Source: Laspinema palackyanum D2c (GTDB taxonomy: Bacteria; Cyanobacteriota; Cyanobacteriia; Cyanobacteriales; Laspinemataceae). Taken from it: a DNA stretch of 64,000 nt. The notes beneath the pieces were generated by a model that had not been told where the DNA came from, did no database searches, and saw only the letters and a list, made by a program, of their open reading frames with translations. Positions 1-9,134 of the stretch are shown one piece after another. The position numbers and the translations under genes were made by a program. Within the stretch, counting starts at the first letter, position 1. Each line of letters starts with the position of its first letter. Location: positions 18,393 to 82,392 of the forward strand of contig NZ_JAMXFD010000003.1 of the NCBI RefSeq assembly GCF_025370875.1. The letters run 5' to 3'.

Positions 1-152
1 AGTAACGACTTTAGTCGTTATTTCCCCTCAATTAGGAAGCCGGAAACGACTGAAGTCGTTACTACAAACTAAGAATTTTTATCTTTGTTCGTAGTAACGA
101 CTTTAGTCGTTATTTCCCCTCAATGAGGAAGCCGGAAACGACTGAAGTCATT
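1..152. repeat. Two copies of a paired palindromic repeat
   Basis: Two near-identical units (about 1-66 and 91-152) each hold an ACGACTTTAGTCGT palindrome, a spacer running CCCCTCAAT-AGGAAGCCGG, and an inverted copy of the palindrome (ACGACTGAAGTCGT). Each unit can fold into small hairpins or into one larger stem. The second unit ends in a mutated copy (GAAGTCATT). This is the same dispersed family seen near 10.4, 16.4, 28.1, 43.7 and 64.0 kb. No coding sequence is visible in the first 181 bases. Confidence 0.8.
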
Positions 153-181
153 ATTTCTCTTGAAGATAGAGATAATTTCCT

Positions 182-622
182 CTAAAATAAGAAGGTTAAA
201 AAGACTAATTTACGCCAAGTCCAGGTTCCGACAACTCCATCGACTACCATCTTATTTTTCTGCTGAACGGCTTTAACTGCCGATTCAGTTTTGGGTCCAA
301 AGATACCGTCAATGGCTCCAGGGTCGTAGCCGACTTTTTTTAAGGTTTCTTGGAGGGATTTTACTTCGTCGCCTTTGGAACCAAGTCGTAAGGTAGGTCC
401 CGGTTTAGGCGATCGCATGACGCCTTCAAAATTATCCGAGGTTTCTTTGCCTACAATGCCGTCGACGGATAATCCCATGTTTTTTTGAAAGGCTTTAACC
501 GCCGCCTCAGTTTTGGGTCCAAAAATTCCATCTACCTGACCCGAGAATAATTCCAGGGTTTGCAATTTCTGTTGTAAAAACTTCACGGAGTCTCCGCGAT
601 CGCCTGCTTTTAATACGGTCAT
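182..622 (-). CDS. Protein with two peptidoglycan-binding domains
   Basis: A 146-residue protein made almost entirely of two tandem PG_binding_1 modules (about residues 5-65 and 75-140). Each carries the family pattern of a leading G-x-x-G-x-x-V, a VDGIFGPKTE or IDGIFGPKTE segment and a closing VDG(I/V)VG. No signal peptide, membrane segment or catalytic domain is visible, so its export and partner are unknown. The last residues (KLVFLTFLF) run past the usual domain end, which may mean the original stop was lost. Binding to cell-wall peptides is inferred from the family. Confidence 0.85.
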   Translation of the reverse strand: MTVLKAGDRGDSVKFLQQKLQTLELFSGQVDGIFGPKTEAAVKAFQKNMGLSVDGIVGKETSDNFEGVMRSPKPGPTLRLGSKGDEVKSLQETLKKVGYDPGAIDGIFGPKTESAVKAVQQKNKMVVDGVVGTWTWRKLVFLTFLF

Positions 623-915
623 ATATTAACCTAAATCATGATTTATCTATCATTTTAATTTTTTTCTAATCCGGTGTCAATGTAATGGATAAATTGGGGT
701 AGATTTGATAAAATTTTCCTAAACAACTCTGAAGTTTTCTTAATCCTTGAGCCGAGGGAGTGGAGAGGGGATGTCGATCGCCCCGGGGACAAAGCTCTCG
801 ACGAGGGCCTAAACTCAAGGACCTACTGGGGCCTCTGCGGGCAAAACAATGCATGGAGTAGCGCCAACTCATGCCATAATAAGTCGGCTGTCGCCCAACA
901 AACTTGCTGCTGTCA

Positions 916-1959
916 ATGGCTGAACGACCCCAATCCCCGGAAGAACTTGCTGCGGTTTTAGAAAATATCACGGACCTGAATTTTAACCTTCCGGACCCGG
1001 AAGATGAGGACATTTCAGAGCCTGATTTTGAGCATCAGGTAGATAATGCCTGGAAAGTCTGCGACCATTTTGATTTGCAAACGGATATTTGGCGCGGACG
1101 GATCCTCAGTGCAGTGCGCGATCGCGAGAAAATTGGCGGGGAAGGACGCGGCAGGGGCTTCCTCAACTGGCTCAAGGACCGGGAAATCAGCAAAAGTCAG
1201 GCTTATTCCCTCATTGAACTGGCAAATAGTGCGGATACCCTCTTAAGTCAAGGGGATTTGGACCCGGATACCATTAATAAATTTAGCAAACGGGCTTTTG
1301 TGGAAACGGCTAAATCTGCTCCCGAGGTGCAGCAGATGGTCACTCAGGCAGCCCGAGATGGCGATCGCATCACCCGCAGGGAAGTGCGCCAACTCTCGGA
1401 CGAATGGACCGCCATGACGTCGGAATTGCTGCCGGAAGAGGTAAAAGAAAAAGCCACTGCCGGTTCCCTGCCTCCCCGTTATCTCGCGCCATTGGTCCGG
1501 GAAATGGAGAAACTGCCTCCCTCCCACCAGGTTTCGATTCGCGAGGAAGCGGCAATCAATCCGGATGTGGATACCGTCAAACAACTGACTTCCGATGCGC
1601 GGAGTTTGTCGAAATATTTAGATGCAGCGGCGCAGGTTCAGGCGATCGCCGCCAGTTCCATCGATGTAGAAATGGCTTTAGAAGAAGCACTGCGCATGGG
1701 TTGTCTGAATACCGCAGCAGATTTGGTCAAACAAGCGTCCCAAATTGAACAAACCGTGGCTAAACTTTATACGACCTGGCGGCGTTTGGGCAGTTTGACC
1801 GATCGCCTCTATGTCGATACAGGTGCAAGTACCCCCCATTTGCGAATGCTGTTGACTTGTTTGGACCGATTAGCCGGTCAAGTGATTGAAGTGCCCCTGG
1901 GAGATGAAGGCGATCGCACCATTCGCTTGCAAATTCTGAGTGATTCTCAGCCTGAGTAG
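916..1959 (+). CDS. Conserved hypothetical protein, possible helix-turn-helix
   Basis: A 347-residue soluble protein whose function I do not recognise. It has an acidic N-terminus, then a region around residues 75-115 (GFLNWLKDREISKSQAYSLI) that resembles a helix-turn-helix of the ParB/DUF3102 sort. A long helical middle part follows. No membrane segment or catalytic motif is visible. The ATG at 916 is preferred to the in-frame TTG at 904, but neither has a good ribosome-binding site. It stands alone on the + strand. A DNA-binding role is inference only. Confidence 0.7.
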   Translation: MAERPQSPEELAAVLENITDLNFNLPDPEDEDISEPDFEHQVDNAWKVCDHFDLQTDIWRGRILSAVRDREKIGGEGRGRGFLNWLKDREISKSQAYSLIELANSADTLLSQGDLDPDTINKFSKRAFVETAKSAPEVQQMVTQAARDGDRITRREVRQLSDEWTAMTSELLPEEVKEKATAGSLPPRYLAPLVREMEKLPPSHQVSIREEAAINPDVDTVKQLTSDARSLSKYLDAAAQVQAIAASSIDVEMALEEALRMGCLNTAADLVKQASQIEQTVAKLYTTWRRLGSLTDRLYVDTGASTPHLRMLLTCLDRLAGQVIEVPLGDEGDRTIRLQILSDSQPE

Positions 1960-2065
1960 GTCCAACCGGGGCGATCGCCCCTTTACCTCCATCCCCTCAG
2001 TTTTGTAGCCCTTGGGGCTAGATTCTCAGCAGAGTCTGTCCTCGTTGGCGATTCCCTGAAAAAAT

Positions 2066-2093
2066 GGTAAAGTTATATGACGAACGGTAAAGT
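2066..2093 (+). promoter_or_regulatory. Direct repeats upstream of ado
   Basis: Two copies of GGTAAAGT (2066-2073 and 2086-2093) begin 20 bp apart, about two helical turns, some 110-140 bp before the ado start. Such spacing is typical of a protein binding one face of DNA, but no regulator can be named. Confidence 0.25.
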
Positions 2094-2204
2094 AAAATAA
2101 AAGACCTTTAAATGGTGTTAACCCGTCTATTCTTTACCTTAACTCAAATAATAAGGTCAGTTCTAAGATTGTCAGCAACCATATCATCAGGAGAAAACAG
2201 AGCT

Positions 2205-2903
2205 ATGCCCCAGCTTGAGGCCACCAGCGCAACCCTTGACTTCCAAAGCCCCACTTACAAAGACGCTTACAGCCGAATTAATGCGATCGTCATAGAAGGC
2301 GAACAGGAAGCCAATGATAACTACATTAAACTGGCTGAAATGCTGCCGGATTGTAAAGACGAATTGCTCGGCTTGGCGAAAATGGAGCTTCGTCATAAGA
2401 AAGGGTTCCAAGCCTGTGGGCGGAATTTAGCGGTAGAGCCTGACATGGAGTTTGCCCGAGAATTTTTTTCCGGGTTGCACCAAAATTTTCAAAAGGCAGC
2501 AGCCGAAGGTAAAGTCGTCACCTGTTTGTTGATTCAAGCCTTGATTATCGAAAGCTTTGCCATCTCTGCCTACAACATCTATATCCCCGTAGCAGACCCC
2601 TTTGCACGGAAAATTACCGAAGGCGTCGTTAAAGACGAATACAGCCACCTCAACTTTGGGGAAAAATGGCTGCAAGCTCATTATGAGGACTCCAAAACTG
2701 AACTAGAGCAAGCCAACCGCGAAAACCTCCCCATCGTCTGGAAAATGCTCAATCAGGTAGCCGACGATGCGAAGGTCTTGGAAATGGAAAAAGAAGCCCT
2801 TGTGGAAGACTTTATGATTGCTTACGGTGAAGCCCTCAGCACGATTGGATTTACCACTCGCGACATTATGCGGATGTCCGCTTATGGACTAGCCGGAGCT
2901 TAA
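2205..2903 (+). CDS. ado: Aldehyde deformylating oxygenase
   Basis: A ferritin-like di-iron enzyme that converts fatty aldehydes to alkanes or alkenes plus formate in the cytosol. The 232 residues match the family length. The metal ligands are present in order: Glu33, ExxH at Glu61/His64 (MELRHKKG), Glu116 (IIESF), and Glu145/His148 (KDEYSHL). The ATG at 2205 follows a good ribosome-binding site (AGGAGA at 2189-2194). An upstream in-frame start at 2112 would add 31 unlikely residues. It lies just before aar, which makes its aldehyde substrate, as in other cyanobacteria. Confidence 0.97.
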   Translation: MPQLEATSATLDFQSPTYKDAYSRINAIVIEGEQEANDNYIKLAEMLPDCKDELLGLAKMELRHKKGFQACGRNLAVEPDMEFAREFFSGLHQNFQKAAAEGKVVTCLLIQALIIESFAISAYNIYIPVADPFARKITEGVVKDEYSHLNFGEKWLQAHYEDSKTELEQANRENLPIVWKMLNQVADDAKVLEMEKEALVEDFMIAYGEALSTIGFTTRDIMRMSAYGLAGA

Positions 2904-2924
2904 ATTTAACCCTTCAACCTTTAG

Positions 2925-2982
2925 GCGATCGCCCTCCACTAACGTCAGTTTTGGCTTCAGTCGGGGGCGATCGCTATTTTTT
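2925..2982 (+). terminator. Possible terminator after ado
   Basis: The arms GCGATCGCCC (2925-2934) and GGGCGATCGC (2965-2974) can pair across a 30-base loop and are followed by a T-rich tail (TATTTTTT). The arms contain HIP1 octamers, so the match could be incidental. If real, ado and aar would be at least partly separate transcripts. Confidence 0.4.
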
Positions 2983-3150
2983 GGACTTGATCCGGTACAA
3001 CCGCCTCCTTTCGGGGACTCATGAACCCCAGGGAATCAACTTCGGTCGGGGACTCCCGTACCGTCTTGGTGTACCATTTAAAGATATTCTTAATGAATCT
3101 TTTCCTTTAACCCTACTGCGCCTGATTCAAAGGCTACCCTAAAACGCTTA

Positions 3151-4179
3151 ATGTTTGGTCTCATCGGTCACCTTACCAGTTTGGCTCACGCCCAGTCTGT
3201 TGCTAGAGATCTGGGTTACCCGGAATATGCCGATCAAGGGTTGGATTTTTGGTGTTCCGCCCCACCGCAGATAGTCGATAACATCACTGTTACCAGTGCC
3301 ACCGGCCAGACTATTGAAGGACGGTATGTGGAATCCTGCTTTCTGCCAGAGATGCTCGCCTCCCGGCGGATCAAGGCGGCAACGCGCAAAATCCTTAACG
3401 CGATGGCTCACGCCCAAAAACATGGCATTAACATCACGGCACTTGGGGGTTTTTCCTCAATTATCTTTGAAAACTTTAACTTGCAGCAATTTGAGCAAGT
3501 TCGCAATATCAAGCTAGAGTTTGAACGTTTTACCACCGGAAACACCCACACGGCCTATATTATCTGTCAACAGGTAGAACAGGCATCAAAACAGTTGGGT
3601 ATCAACTTGTCCAAAGCAACCGTGGCGGTTTGTGGGGCTACGGGGGATATCGGGAGTGCCGTCTGTCGCTGGTTGAACAGTCGAACGGATGTTGCAGAAC
3701 TCCTGCTCATCGCCCGCGATCGCGAACGCTTGCGGCTATTGCAAGAAGATTTAGGACGCGGCAAAATTATGGCTTTGGAAGAAGCTCTCCCCCAAGCCGA
3801 TATTGTCGTCTGGGTGGCCAGTATGCCCAAAGGGGTGCAAATTGATGCCAATTCCTTAAAGCATCCTTGTTTGCTCATTGATGGCGGGTATCCCAAAAAC
3901 CTGGAGACTCAGTTTCAACACCCGGAGGTTTCTGTCCTTAAAGGCGGCATTGTCGAACATACCCTAGATATCGATTGGCGAATTATGCAAATCGTCAGTA
4001 TGGATGTCCCCGCACGTCAGCTTTTTGCTTGCTTTGCCGAGTCGATGCTCCTGGAATTTGAAAAAATCTATACGAATTTCTCCTGGGGACGTAATCAAAT
4101 TTCGGTGCAGAAAATGGCAATGATCGGCGAATGGTCGATTAAGCATGGCTTTCAACCTCTGCTGCTTGAGCCTCGTTAG
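3151..4179 (+). CDS. aar: Long-chain acyl-ACP reductase
   Basis: Reduces fatty acyl-ACP (or acyl-CoA) to fatty aldehyde with NADPH, the first step of cyanobacterial alkane synthesis. The 342 residues match the family. The N-terminus [15 protein letters not shown] is typical. A dinucleotide-binding loop ([10 protein letters not shown]) lies near residue 160 and is followed by an LLIARD strand. The gene follows ado by 247 bp and precedes accA, the usual order in many cyanobacteria. Confidence 0.96.
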   Translation: MFGLIGHLTSLAHAQSVARDLGYPEYADQGLDFWCSAPPQIVDNITVTSATGQTIEGRYVESCFLPEMLASRRIKAATRKILNAMAHAQKHGINITALGGFSSIIFENFNLQQFEQVRNIKLEFERFTTGNTHTAYIICQQVEQASKQLGINLSKATVAVCGATGDIGSAVCRWLNSRTDVAELLLIARDRERLRLLQEDLGRGKIMALEEALPQADIVVWVASMPKGVQIDANSLKHPCLLIDGGYPKNLETQFQHPEVSVLKGGIVEHTLDIDWRIMQIVSMDVPARQLFACFAESMLLEFEKIYTNFSWGRNQISVQKMAMIGEWSIKHGFQPLLLEPR

Positions 4180-4186
4180 TCTCTAG

Positions 4187-4380
4187 TTGGGGGAAATGGG
4201 GGAGATAGGGAGGATGGGGAAGCTAGGGAGGATGGGAAAGATAGGGAGGATGTTCAATGTCCCGACTTCAGTCGTTCCCATCTCCCCCATCTCCCGTCTC
4301 TCCCATATCTTCCATATCTCCCTCATCTCCCCCATCTTCCATATCTCCCCCATCTCCCCCATCTCCCCCATCTCTCTAAC
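4187..4380. repeat. Polypurine/polypyrimidine composite palindrome
   Basis: The aar-accA spacer is a run of purine-rich GGGAGGAT/GGGGGAGAT units (about 4187-4252) facing a pyrimidine-rich complement of CTCCCCCAT units (about 4282-4376). At the turn sits one copy of the window's dispersed palindrome core (CGACTTCAGTCG). The arms could form a long imperfect hairpin in DNA or RNA. Reading frames through it code only repeats of MGEMGE type and are not genes. Confidence 0.75.
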
Positions 4381-4392
4381 TCTTCACCTGTT

Positions 4393-5373
4393 ATGGCAAC
4401 TCCCGAACGCAGAACTTTCCTTTTAGATTTTGAAAAGCCCCTAGCGGAACTGGAAGGGCGTATTCAGCAAATCCGAGAACTCGCCGAAGAAAATGGGGTG
4501 GATGTTTCGGAGGAAATTCGCCAGTTGGAAGCGCGCGCTAACCAACTGCGCCAGGAAATTTTTTCCACCTTAACGCCGTATCAGCGGTTGCAGTTAGCCC
4601 GTCATCCCCGGAGGCCCAGTACATTAGATTACATTCAAGCGATTACCGATGAATGGATGGAACTCCACGGCGATCGCGGGGGATATGATGACCCGGCTTT
4701 AGTCGGTGGCATGGCCCGGATTGGCGGCATTCCAGCGGTCATTCTCGGTCATCAAAAAGGTCGGGATACCAAAGATAACGTGACGCGCAATTTTGGGATG
4801 GCTTCCCCTGGGGGTTATCGCAAGGCGATGCGGTTAATGGATCATGCGAACCGCTTCGGGATGCCGATTTTTACATTTATTGATACCCCAGGTGCTTGGG
4901 CGGGGGTAGAGGCAGAACATCAAGGTCAGGGAGAGGCGATCGCCTACAATCTGCGGGAAATGTTCCGTCTGGATGTGCCGATTATTTCTACGGTGATTGG
5001 AGAGGGCGGTTCTGGTGGTGCATTGGGGATTGGGGTAGGCGATCGCCTCCTCATGTTTGAACACGCAGTGTACACCGTCGCCACTCCTGAAGCTTGTGCC
5101 GCGATTCTCTGGAAAGATGCATCCAAGGCTCCTCGGGCTGCTGAAGCCCTGAAAATTACCTCCTGGGATTTAAAAAACCTGGGGATTCTCGACGAAATCC
5201 TGCCCGAACCCTTGGGGGGCGCGCATTCCAATCCCCTTCAGGCCGCTTCCAGTCTCAAGGAAGCGTTATTAAAGAATTTAGACGAATTGTCGGCTTTAAC
5301 CAGTCAGCAACGCCGGGAACTGCGCTATCAGAAATTTCGCCGGATTGGGGTGTTTGCCGAAGTACCTGCCTAA
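4393..5373 (+). CDS. accA: Acetyl-CoA carboxylase carboxyltransferase subunit alpha
   Basis: With AccD it transfers carboxyl from carboxybiotin-BCCP to acetyl-CoA, giving malonyl-CoA for fatty acid synthesis. The 326 residues match the family. An N-terminal coiled segment ([17 protein letters not shown]) is followed by the crotonase-like core. Typical motifs are [14 protein letters not shown], a [11 protein letters not shown] loop, [12 protein letters not shown], and [14 protein letters not shown]. It lies downstream of ado-aar, which draws on the same acyl-ACP pool. Confidence 0.97.
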   Translation: MATPERRTFLLDFEKPLAELEGRIQQIRELAEENGVDVSEEIRQLEARANQLRQEIFSTLTPYQRLQLARHPRRPSTLDYIQAITDEWMELHGDRGGYDDPALVGGMARIGGIPAVILGHQKGRDTKDNVTRNFGMASPGGYRKAMRLMDHANRFGMPIFTFIDTPGAWAGVEAEHQGQGEAIAYNLREMFRLDVPIISTVIGEGGSGGALGIGVGDRLLMFEHAVYTVATPEACAAILWKDASKAPRAAEALKITSWDLKNLGILDEILPEPLGGAHSNPLQAASSLKEALLKNLDELSALTSQQRRELRYQKFRRIGVFAEVPA

Positions 5374-5490
5374 GTTGGCTCTATTCCGGGGTTAAGATGG
5401 CTCCAGTTTACCATTTGTTTTTCTAAGCGGGCTCAATCAGTTCACTCTATATGGATCAAAAAAATCCCCCCATAGAACTCAGGTAATGGA

Positions 5491-5529
5491 CCAGGGACTA
5501 GGGTCAATCCTTGTCCCTGGTTAATTTTT
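5491..5529 (+). terminator. Terminator after accA
   Basis: A perfect 8-bp stem (CCAGGGAC / GTCCCTGG, 5491-5498 and 5513-5520) is followed by TTAATTTTT. It lies about 120 bp past accA and fits an intrinsic terminator. Confidence 0.55.
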
Positions 5530-5721
5530 CAGCTACACTGACCCGAGCAATGAACCGGCGCGATCGCCCCAAAATTCCGGGTTGCTAATCCTGAACTGGA
5601 CAGTGAAAAAGAATTCGGGCGTGCTAAACAAACCATCCCATTGGATGATATACTTTAAATCAGTAACAAAAGTTTACGTTTAGTTAGTTTTCTGAGTCAA
5701 ATTATCTTGCACGATGATTCA

Positions 5722-6008
5722 TTACTCACTGGGTAGAATACCCGGGCGGATTTCTAAAACTTTAACCTCGGCGAACCCAGGGGTAATCATGGTGACTCTT
5801 AACCGCATCGGTGCATCCCCAGATGTAAGATGACGGACTCACCGCTTCTTGCGACTTCTACCTGGGCAAACAATGCCCTTAACTTTCCCTCTAAAATCAG
5901 GGAAAATTCCAGCTATAAATCCCGCCAAGCGATCGAGGAAAATACCACGTTCGGGCAATCCCGACGTTCCTGCAATCCCTTAGGCAAGTTTTCAGCAAGA
6001 AATGGAGA
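5722..6008 (-). pseudogene. Decayed protein-coding remnant
   Basis: On the - strand two frames join into protein-like sequence. From 6008 the frame reads PFLAENLPKGLQERRD and CPNVVFSSIAWRDL, then an in-frame TAG at 5913-5915. It continues LEFSLILEGKLRALFAQVEV to about 5832. A frameshift near 5835 leads into RLRVTMITPGFAEVKVLEI and RPGILPSE, ending with TAA at 5722-5724. One stop, one frameshift and no start suggest a dead gene. Family unknown. The rest of the 1.2 kb spacer to folE shows nothing supportable. Confidence 0.4.
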
Positions 6009-6574
6009 TCAACCCTGGGGTTGGTTCTCTATCCCTAATGAAATTAAGTCACCAAATTTCAGCCGGTTTCTTTGCTAACTTCACTCTTTTTGCTCCCCTT
6101 GAGCTATCTGATTTCTCATTATCCCAAGACGATTGGCTATTTCGGCAACCTAGTGAGTCACGAAACAAGGGACTCAACCGGCTGCTATCGTCTTGATATC
6201 CAGCCAGGGGGTGAAATTCCCAGATTAATCCGATACAGCGATCGCAGTTCGAGATCGAAATTCCATCGATCACATTCCGTCTCGGAAAGAAAAAATGCGG
6301 TTATCGGTTTTTTTCTAGCGGAAAGACGTAATCCAGCAAAGAGGATGGAGCCATTTCATCAGACATCTCAGACCCTAGGTCTTTCCTCATAAACGTTAAT
6401 TTCTTAGAGATAACACTGGCGCTTTGAGGATTGATTTTCACCCTTGATCAACGCCGCGAGATACAGCCTCCGCCAACAGTTCGGCTGTTTGTGGTGCTAT
6501 GTCCGACGACATCCATCCTGTAAATGTCTGGACTTGAAGTATCTGTAAACCTCTCTCACTCTCATACATCTTTT

Positions 6575-7300
6575 ATGACTATTGCTGCTTCCCACGGATC
6601 CCAATTACCCGAAACTGGAAATGGTACCAAATCTGCCGAAACCTCAGATAAAACTCTCCGCATCGAGACAAGGCCCGATCGCAATACCTTAAATGGTGCT
6701 CAAGCCAACATCCATCAACCCCCGGCAGAAAGCGTCGATCTGATGAAGGATGCGTTCCGCGAAGTGCTCCTCGGGGTTGGGGAAGATCCAGAACGGGAAG
6801 GGTTGCTCAAAACCCCCAAACGGGCAGCGGATGCCATGCGTTTTCTGACGAGTGGTTACAATCAATCCTTAGAAGAGTTGTTGAATGGAGCCATCTTTGA
6901 CGAAGGGCATAACGAGATGGTATTGGTGCGAGACATCAATTTCTTCAGCCTCTGCGAACACCATATGCTGCCGTTTATGGGCCGCGCCCATGTTGCCTAC
7001 ATCCCCAATCAAAAAGTTGTGGGATTGAGCAAACTTGCCCGCATTGTCGAGATGTACAGCCGCAGGCTCCAGGTGCAAGAGCGCCTCACCCGCCAGGTTG
7101 CCGAAGCCATTCAAAGCATTTTAGAACCGAAAGGGGTGGCAGTAGTCATGGAAGCCACTCATATGTGTATGGTCATGCGGGGGGTGCAAAAACCCGGTTC
7201 TTGGACGGTAACCAGTGCGATGGTCGGTCAATTCCAGGAAGAGCAAAAGACTCGGGAAGAGTTTCTCAACCTGATTCGCCATCAACCCTCTTTCTTTTAA
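6575..7300 (+). CDS. folE: GTP cyclohydrolase I
   Basis: Converts GTP to dihydroneopterin triphosphate, the first step of folate/pterin synthesis. The conserved core runs from about residue 60 to the end. It has the zinc-binding Cys and His residues in [15 protein letters not shown], the [19 protein letters not shown] segment of the family (here [19 protein letters not shown]) and the HMCMVMRGV Cys. The first 50 or so residues are low-complexity and not conserved. Start choice is uncertain: ATG at 6575 or an in-frame ATG at 6524, neither with a clear ribosome-binding site. Confidence 0.95.
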   Translation: MTIAASHGSQLPETGNGTKSAETSDKTLRIETRPDRNTLNGAQANIHQPPAESVDLMKDAFREVLLGVGEDPEREGLLKTPKRAADAMRFLTSGYNQSLEELLNGAIFDEGHNEMVLVRDINFFSLCEHHMLPFMGRAHVAYIPNQKVVGLSKLARIVEMYSRRLQVQERLTRQVAEAIQSILEPKGVAVVMEATHMCMVMRGVQKPGSWTVTSAMVGQFQEEQKTREEFLNLIRHQPSFF

Positions 7301-7332
7301 AGAAAGGATTATACAGGGTGACGGATGAGTTG

Positions 7333-7992
7333 TCAAGCGGATTGGGATAGGTAACTACCGGACAGTTTGAGATTGAAGAACAACTCCGCAACTCTGGCGA
7401 GGTCCTTGTCCCCCGGCGATCGCTCTACTCCACTGGAGAGGTCGATACCGGGGGGTTTGACTTGGGCGATCGCCTCTTGGATATTCTCCGGGGTCAGTCC
7501 CCCTGCTAACAGCCAAGGGCAACCGGGGTTAAACTGTTGCAACAGATTCCAGTCCAAAGTTTGCCCCGTTCCCCCCAACAATCCGGGATGGTAAGCATCC
7601 AGCAGCAATGTATCTACCACCGGGAGATAATCCTTGGCTTGATCCAAGTCCGTTGTAGTTTTGACCCGGATAGCTTTGAGGATTTCCACCGCTTCGGGTA
7701 ACCCTTGGCGGAGGCGATCGCAAAATTCCAGAGATTCCCCGCCATGCAGTTGCACCCCGGTTAATCCTCCTACTTTAACAGTTTGACTAATTATCTCAAT
7801 TGTAGTATTGGCAAACACGCCAATGCGATCCACGGGCATCCCTTCAATCGCCTGAACCACCTGCCGAATCTGTAAATCCGTCACATAGCGCGGGGAAGTC
7901 GGCACACAGATGAAACCCAGGGCTGTAGCCCCCAAATCAGCGATCGCCACCCCCTGCGCGGGTTTCGTGATTCCGCAAATTTTAACGCGCAT
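7333..7992 (-). CDS. trpF: Phosphoribosylanthranilate isomerase
   Basis: A TIM-barrel enzyme of tryptophan synthesis that isomerises phosphoribosylanthranilate to CdRP. Starting at the Met of [11 protein letters not shown] (7992) gives 219 residues, the usual length. The catalytic Cys is in KICGITK, the general-acid Asp is in LLDAYHPG, and phosphate-binding segments ([19 protein letters not shown]) are present. It converges with folE and is divergent from psaK. Confidence 0.96.
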   Translation of the reverse strand: MRVKICGITKPAQGVAIADLGATALGFICVPTSPRYVTDLQIRQVVQAIEGMPVDRIGVFANTTIEIISQTVKVGGLTGVQLHGGESLEFCDRLRQGLPEAVEILKAIRVKTTTDLDQAKDYLPVVDTLLLDAYHPGLLGGTGQTLDWNLLQQFNPGCPWLLAGGLTPENIQEAIAQVKPPGIDLSSGVERSPGDKDLARVAELFFNLKLSGSYLSQSA

Positions 7993-8137
7993 CCTACGAT
8001 TCTGCTCCTGCAAATTATGACAATTTGTTTCAAAAGTGTAAGCTTTTGTAAAGGATTAATACAAAATTTTCTTTTTTGCCGATAAATTCTTATAATTCCA
8101 GTCATTGAACTGATTTATCCACAAAGGAGATACAAAC

Positions 8138-8413
8138 TTGCTTTACACAACCTTACTCGCAGTTGCCTCGAACTCAGCCCCGACCTCAAACTGGTCTCCA
8201 ACGGTTGGACTGGTGATGATCCTGGCTAATCTATTTGCCGTCATCATTGGCTACCGAGCCATCCAGAATCCAGGCAAAGGGCCAGGTTTGCCCGTGGGAA
8301 CGCCTCCCCTCTTAAAGAAATTTGGTTTTCCTGAACTGCTGGCAACCCTCAGTTTCGGTCACATTATAGGGACCGGGTTAATCTTAGGCTTAAGCAATGC
8401 GGGTGTTCTGTAG
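8138..8413 (+). CDS. psaK: Photosystem I subunit PsaK
   Basis: A small thylakoid-membrane subunit at the edge of photosystem I. The 91-residue product has two hydrophobic helices (about 22-42 and 67-88) joined by a positively charged loop, as in the family. The start is TTG at 8138, decided by a strong ribosome-binding site (AAGGAGA at 8124-8130) 7 bases before it. There is no in-frame ATG nearby. Sequence features such as SNWSPTVGLVMILANL and GFPELLATLSFGHIIG fit PsaK. Confidence 0.92.
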   Translation: MLYTTLLAVASNSAPTSNWSPTVGLVMILANLFAVIIGYRAIQNPGKGPGLPVGTPPLLKKFGFPELLATLSFGHIIGTGLILGLSNAGVL

Positions 8414-8672
8414 GGAAATGGAAGCGTAAAACTGGGATGACTCAGTGCAACCCAGAACCGCCTCCAATTCACCGATCGCCCCAGAGTGAACCCGGGGATT
8501 CCCTGAGTGAGTTCCTGTGGGGCGATCGTCATCCGTTGGATCTAAACCTGTAACCAGTCCTACGGCGTCCCTCTTGTTTATCCAATTTAGAGTGAGGCGA
8601 TCGCACCGGGAAAATTTTCGTCTTGATAGCGCCTCGGGTAAGAATTGGAGAATGCTAATTTGGTCAAGGAGT

Positions 8673-8717
8673 GGGAGCCTCTTACACCCTACTCCGATCA
8701 GGGAGCAAGAGGCTCCC
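8673..8717. repeat. Perfect inverted repeat in psaK-protease spacer
   Basis: The 11-bp arms GGGAGCCTCTT (8673-8683) and AAGAGGCTCCC (8707-8717) flank a 23-base loop that itself contains GGGAGC. A similar GGGAGCATC/GATGCTCCC element lies at 63405-63445. The spacer 8414-9134 otherwise holds only a HIP1-containing inverted repeat (about 8473-8526) and no convincing gene. Confidence 0.55.
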
Positions 8718-9134
8718 CCAGATAAATTTTATGCTCCTCATGATTTAGACTGGCCTCTAGCAAGCTTCATCAAATACAACTGAAAATTCGTTAGGGAAAC
8801 TCAGGGTTCCATTCCGCTGCAATCAACCCCCCCTAACATCTCTGGAACTCCAGGAAACAACTGCTATGGGATGGTTTCTGCTTTCCTTCAAAAAAAATTA
8901 TCGTTCATCTCCCTAAAAACTCACCTGTCTTTTCCAAAAAATTAGACAAGAGTCGCGCCATCCATTTTTTCAACCCTCTGCGCTGCAACCCCTTCACTGT
9001 ACCCACATCCTCCCAGTCAGTTGCGCCCTGAAAATTAGTAGAATAGAAGAAAGCCGGATTGAGTTCTCAGAGTGGCTGGATCGCGATGTGCCGGATCTAG
9101 GCAAACAACATCACTAAACATTAAGGAAAATTTT

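Noticed and set aside
5830-6392. Overlapping + strand frames upstream of folE
   Set aside because: Compositions are random-looking; the - strand remnant gives better protein-like sequence in part of the region.
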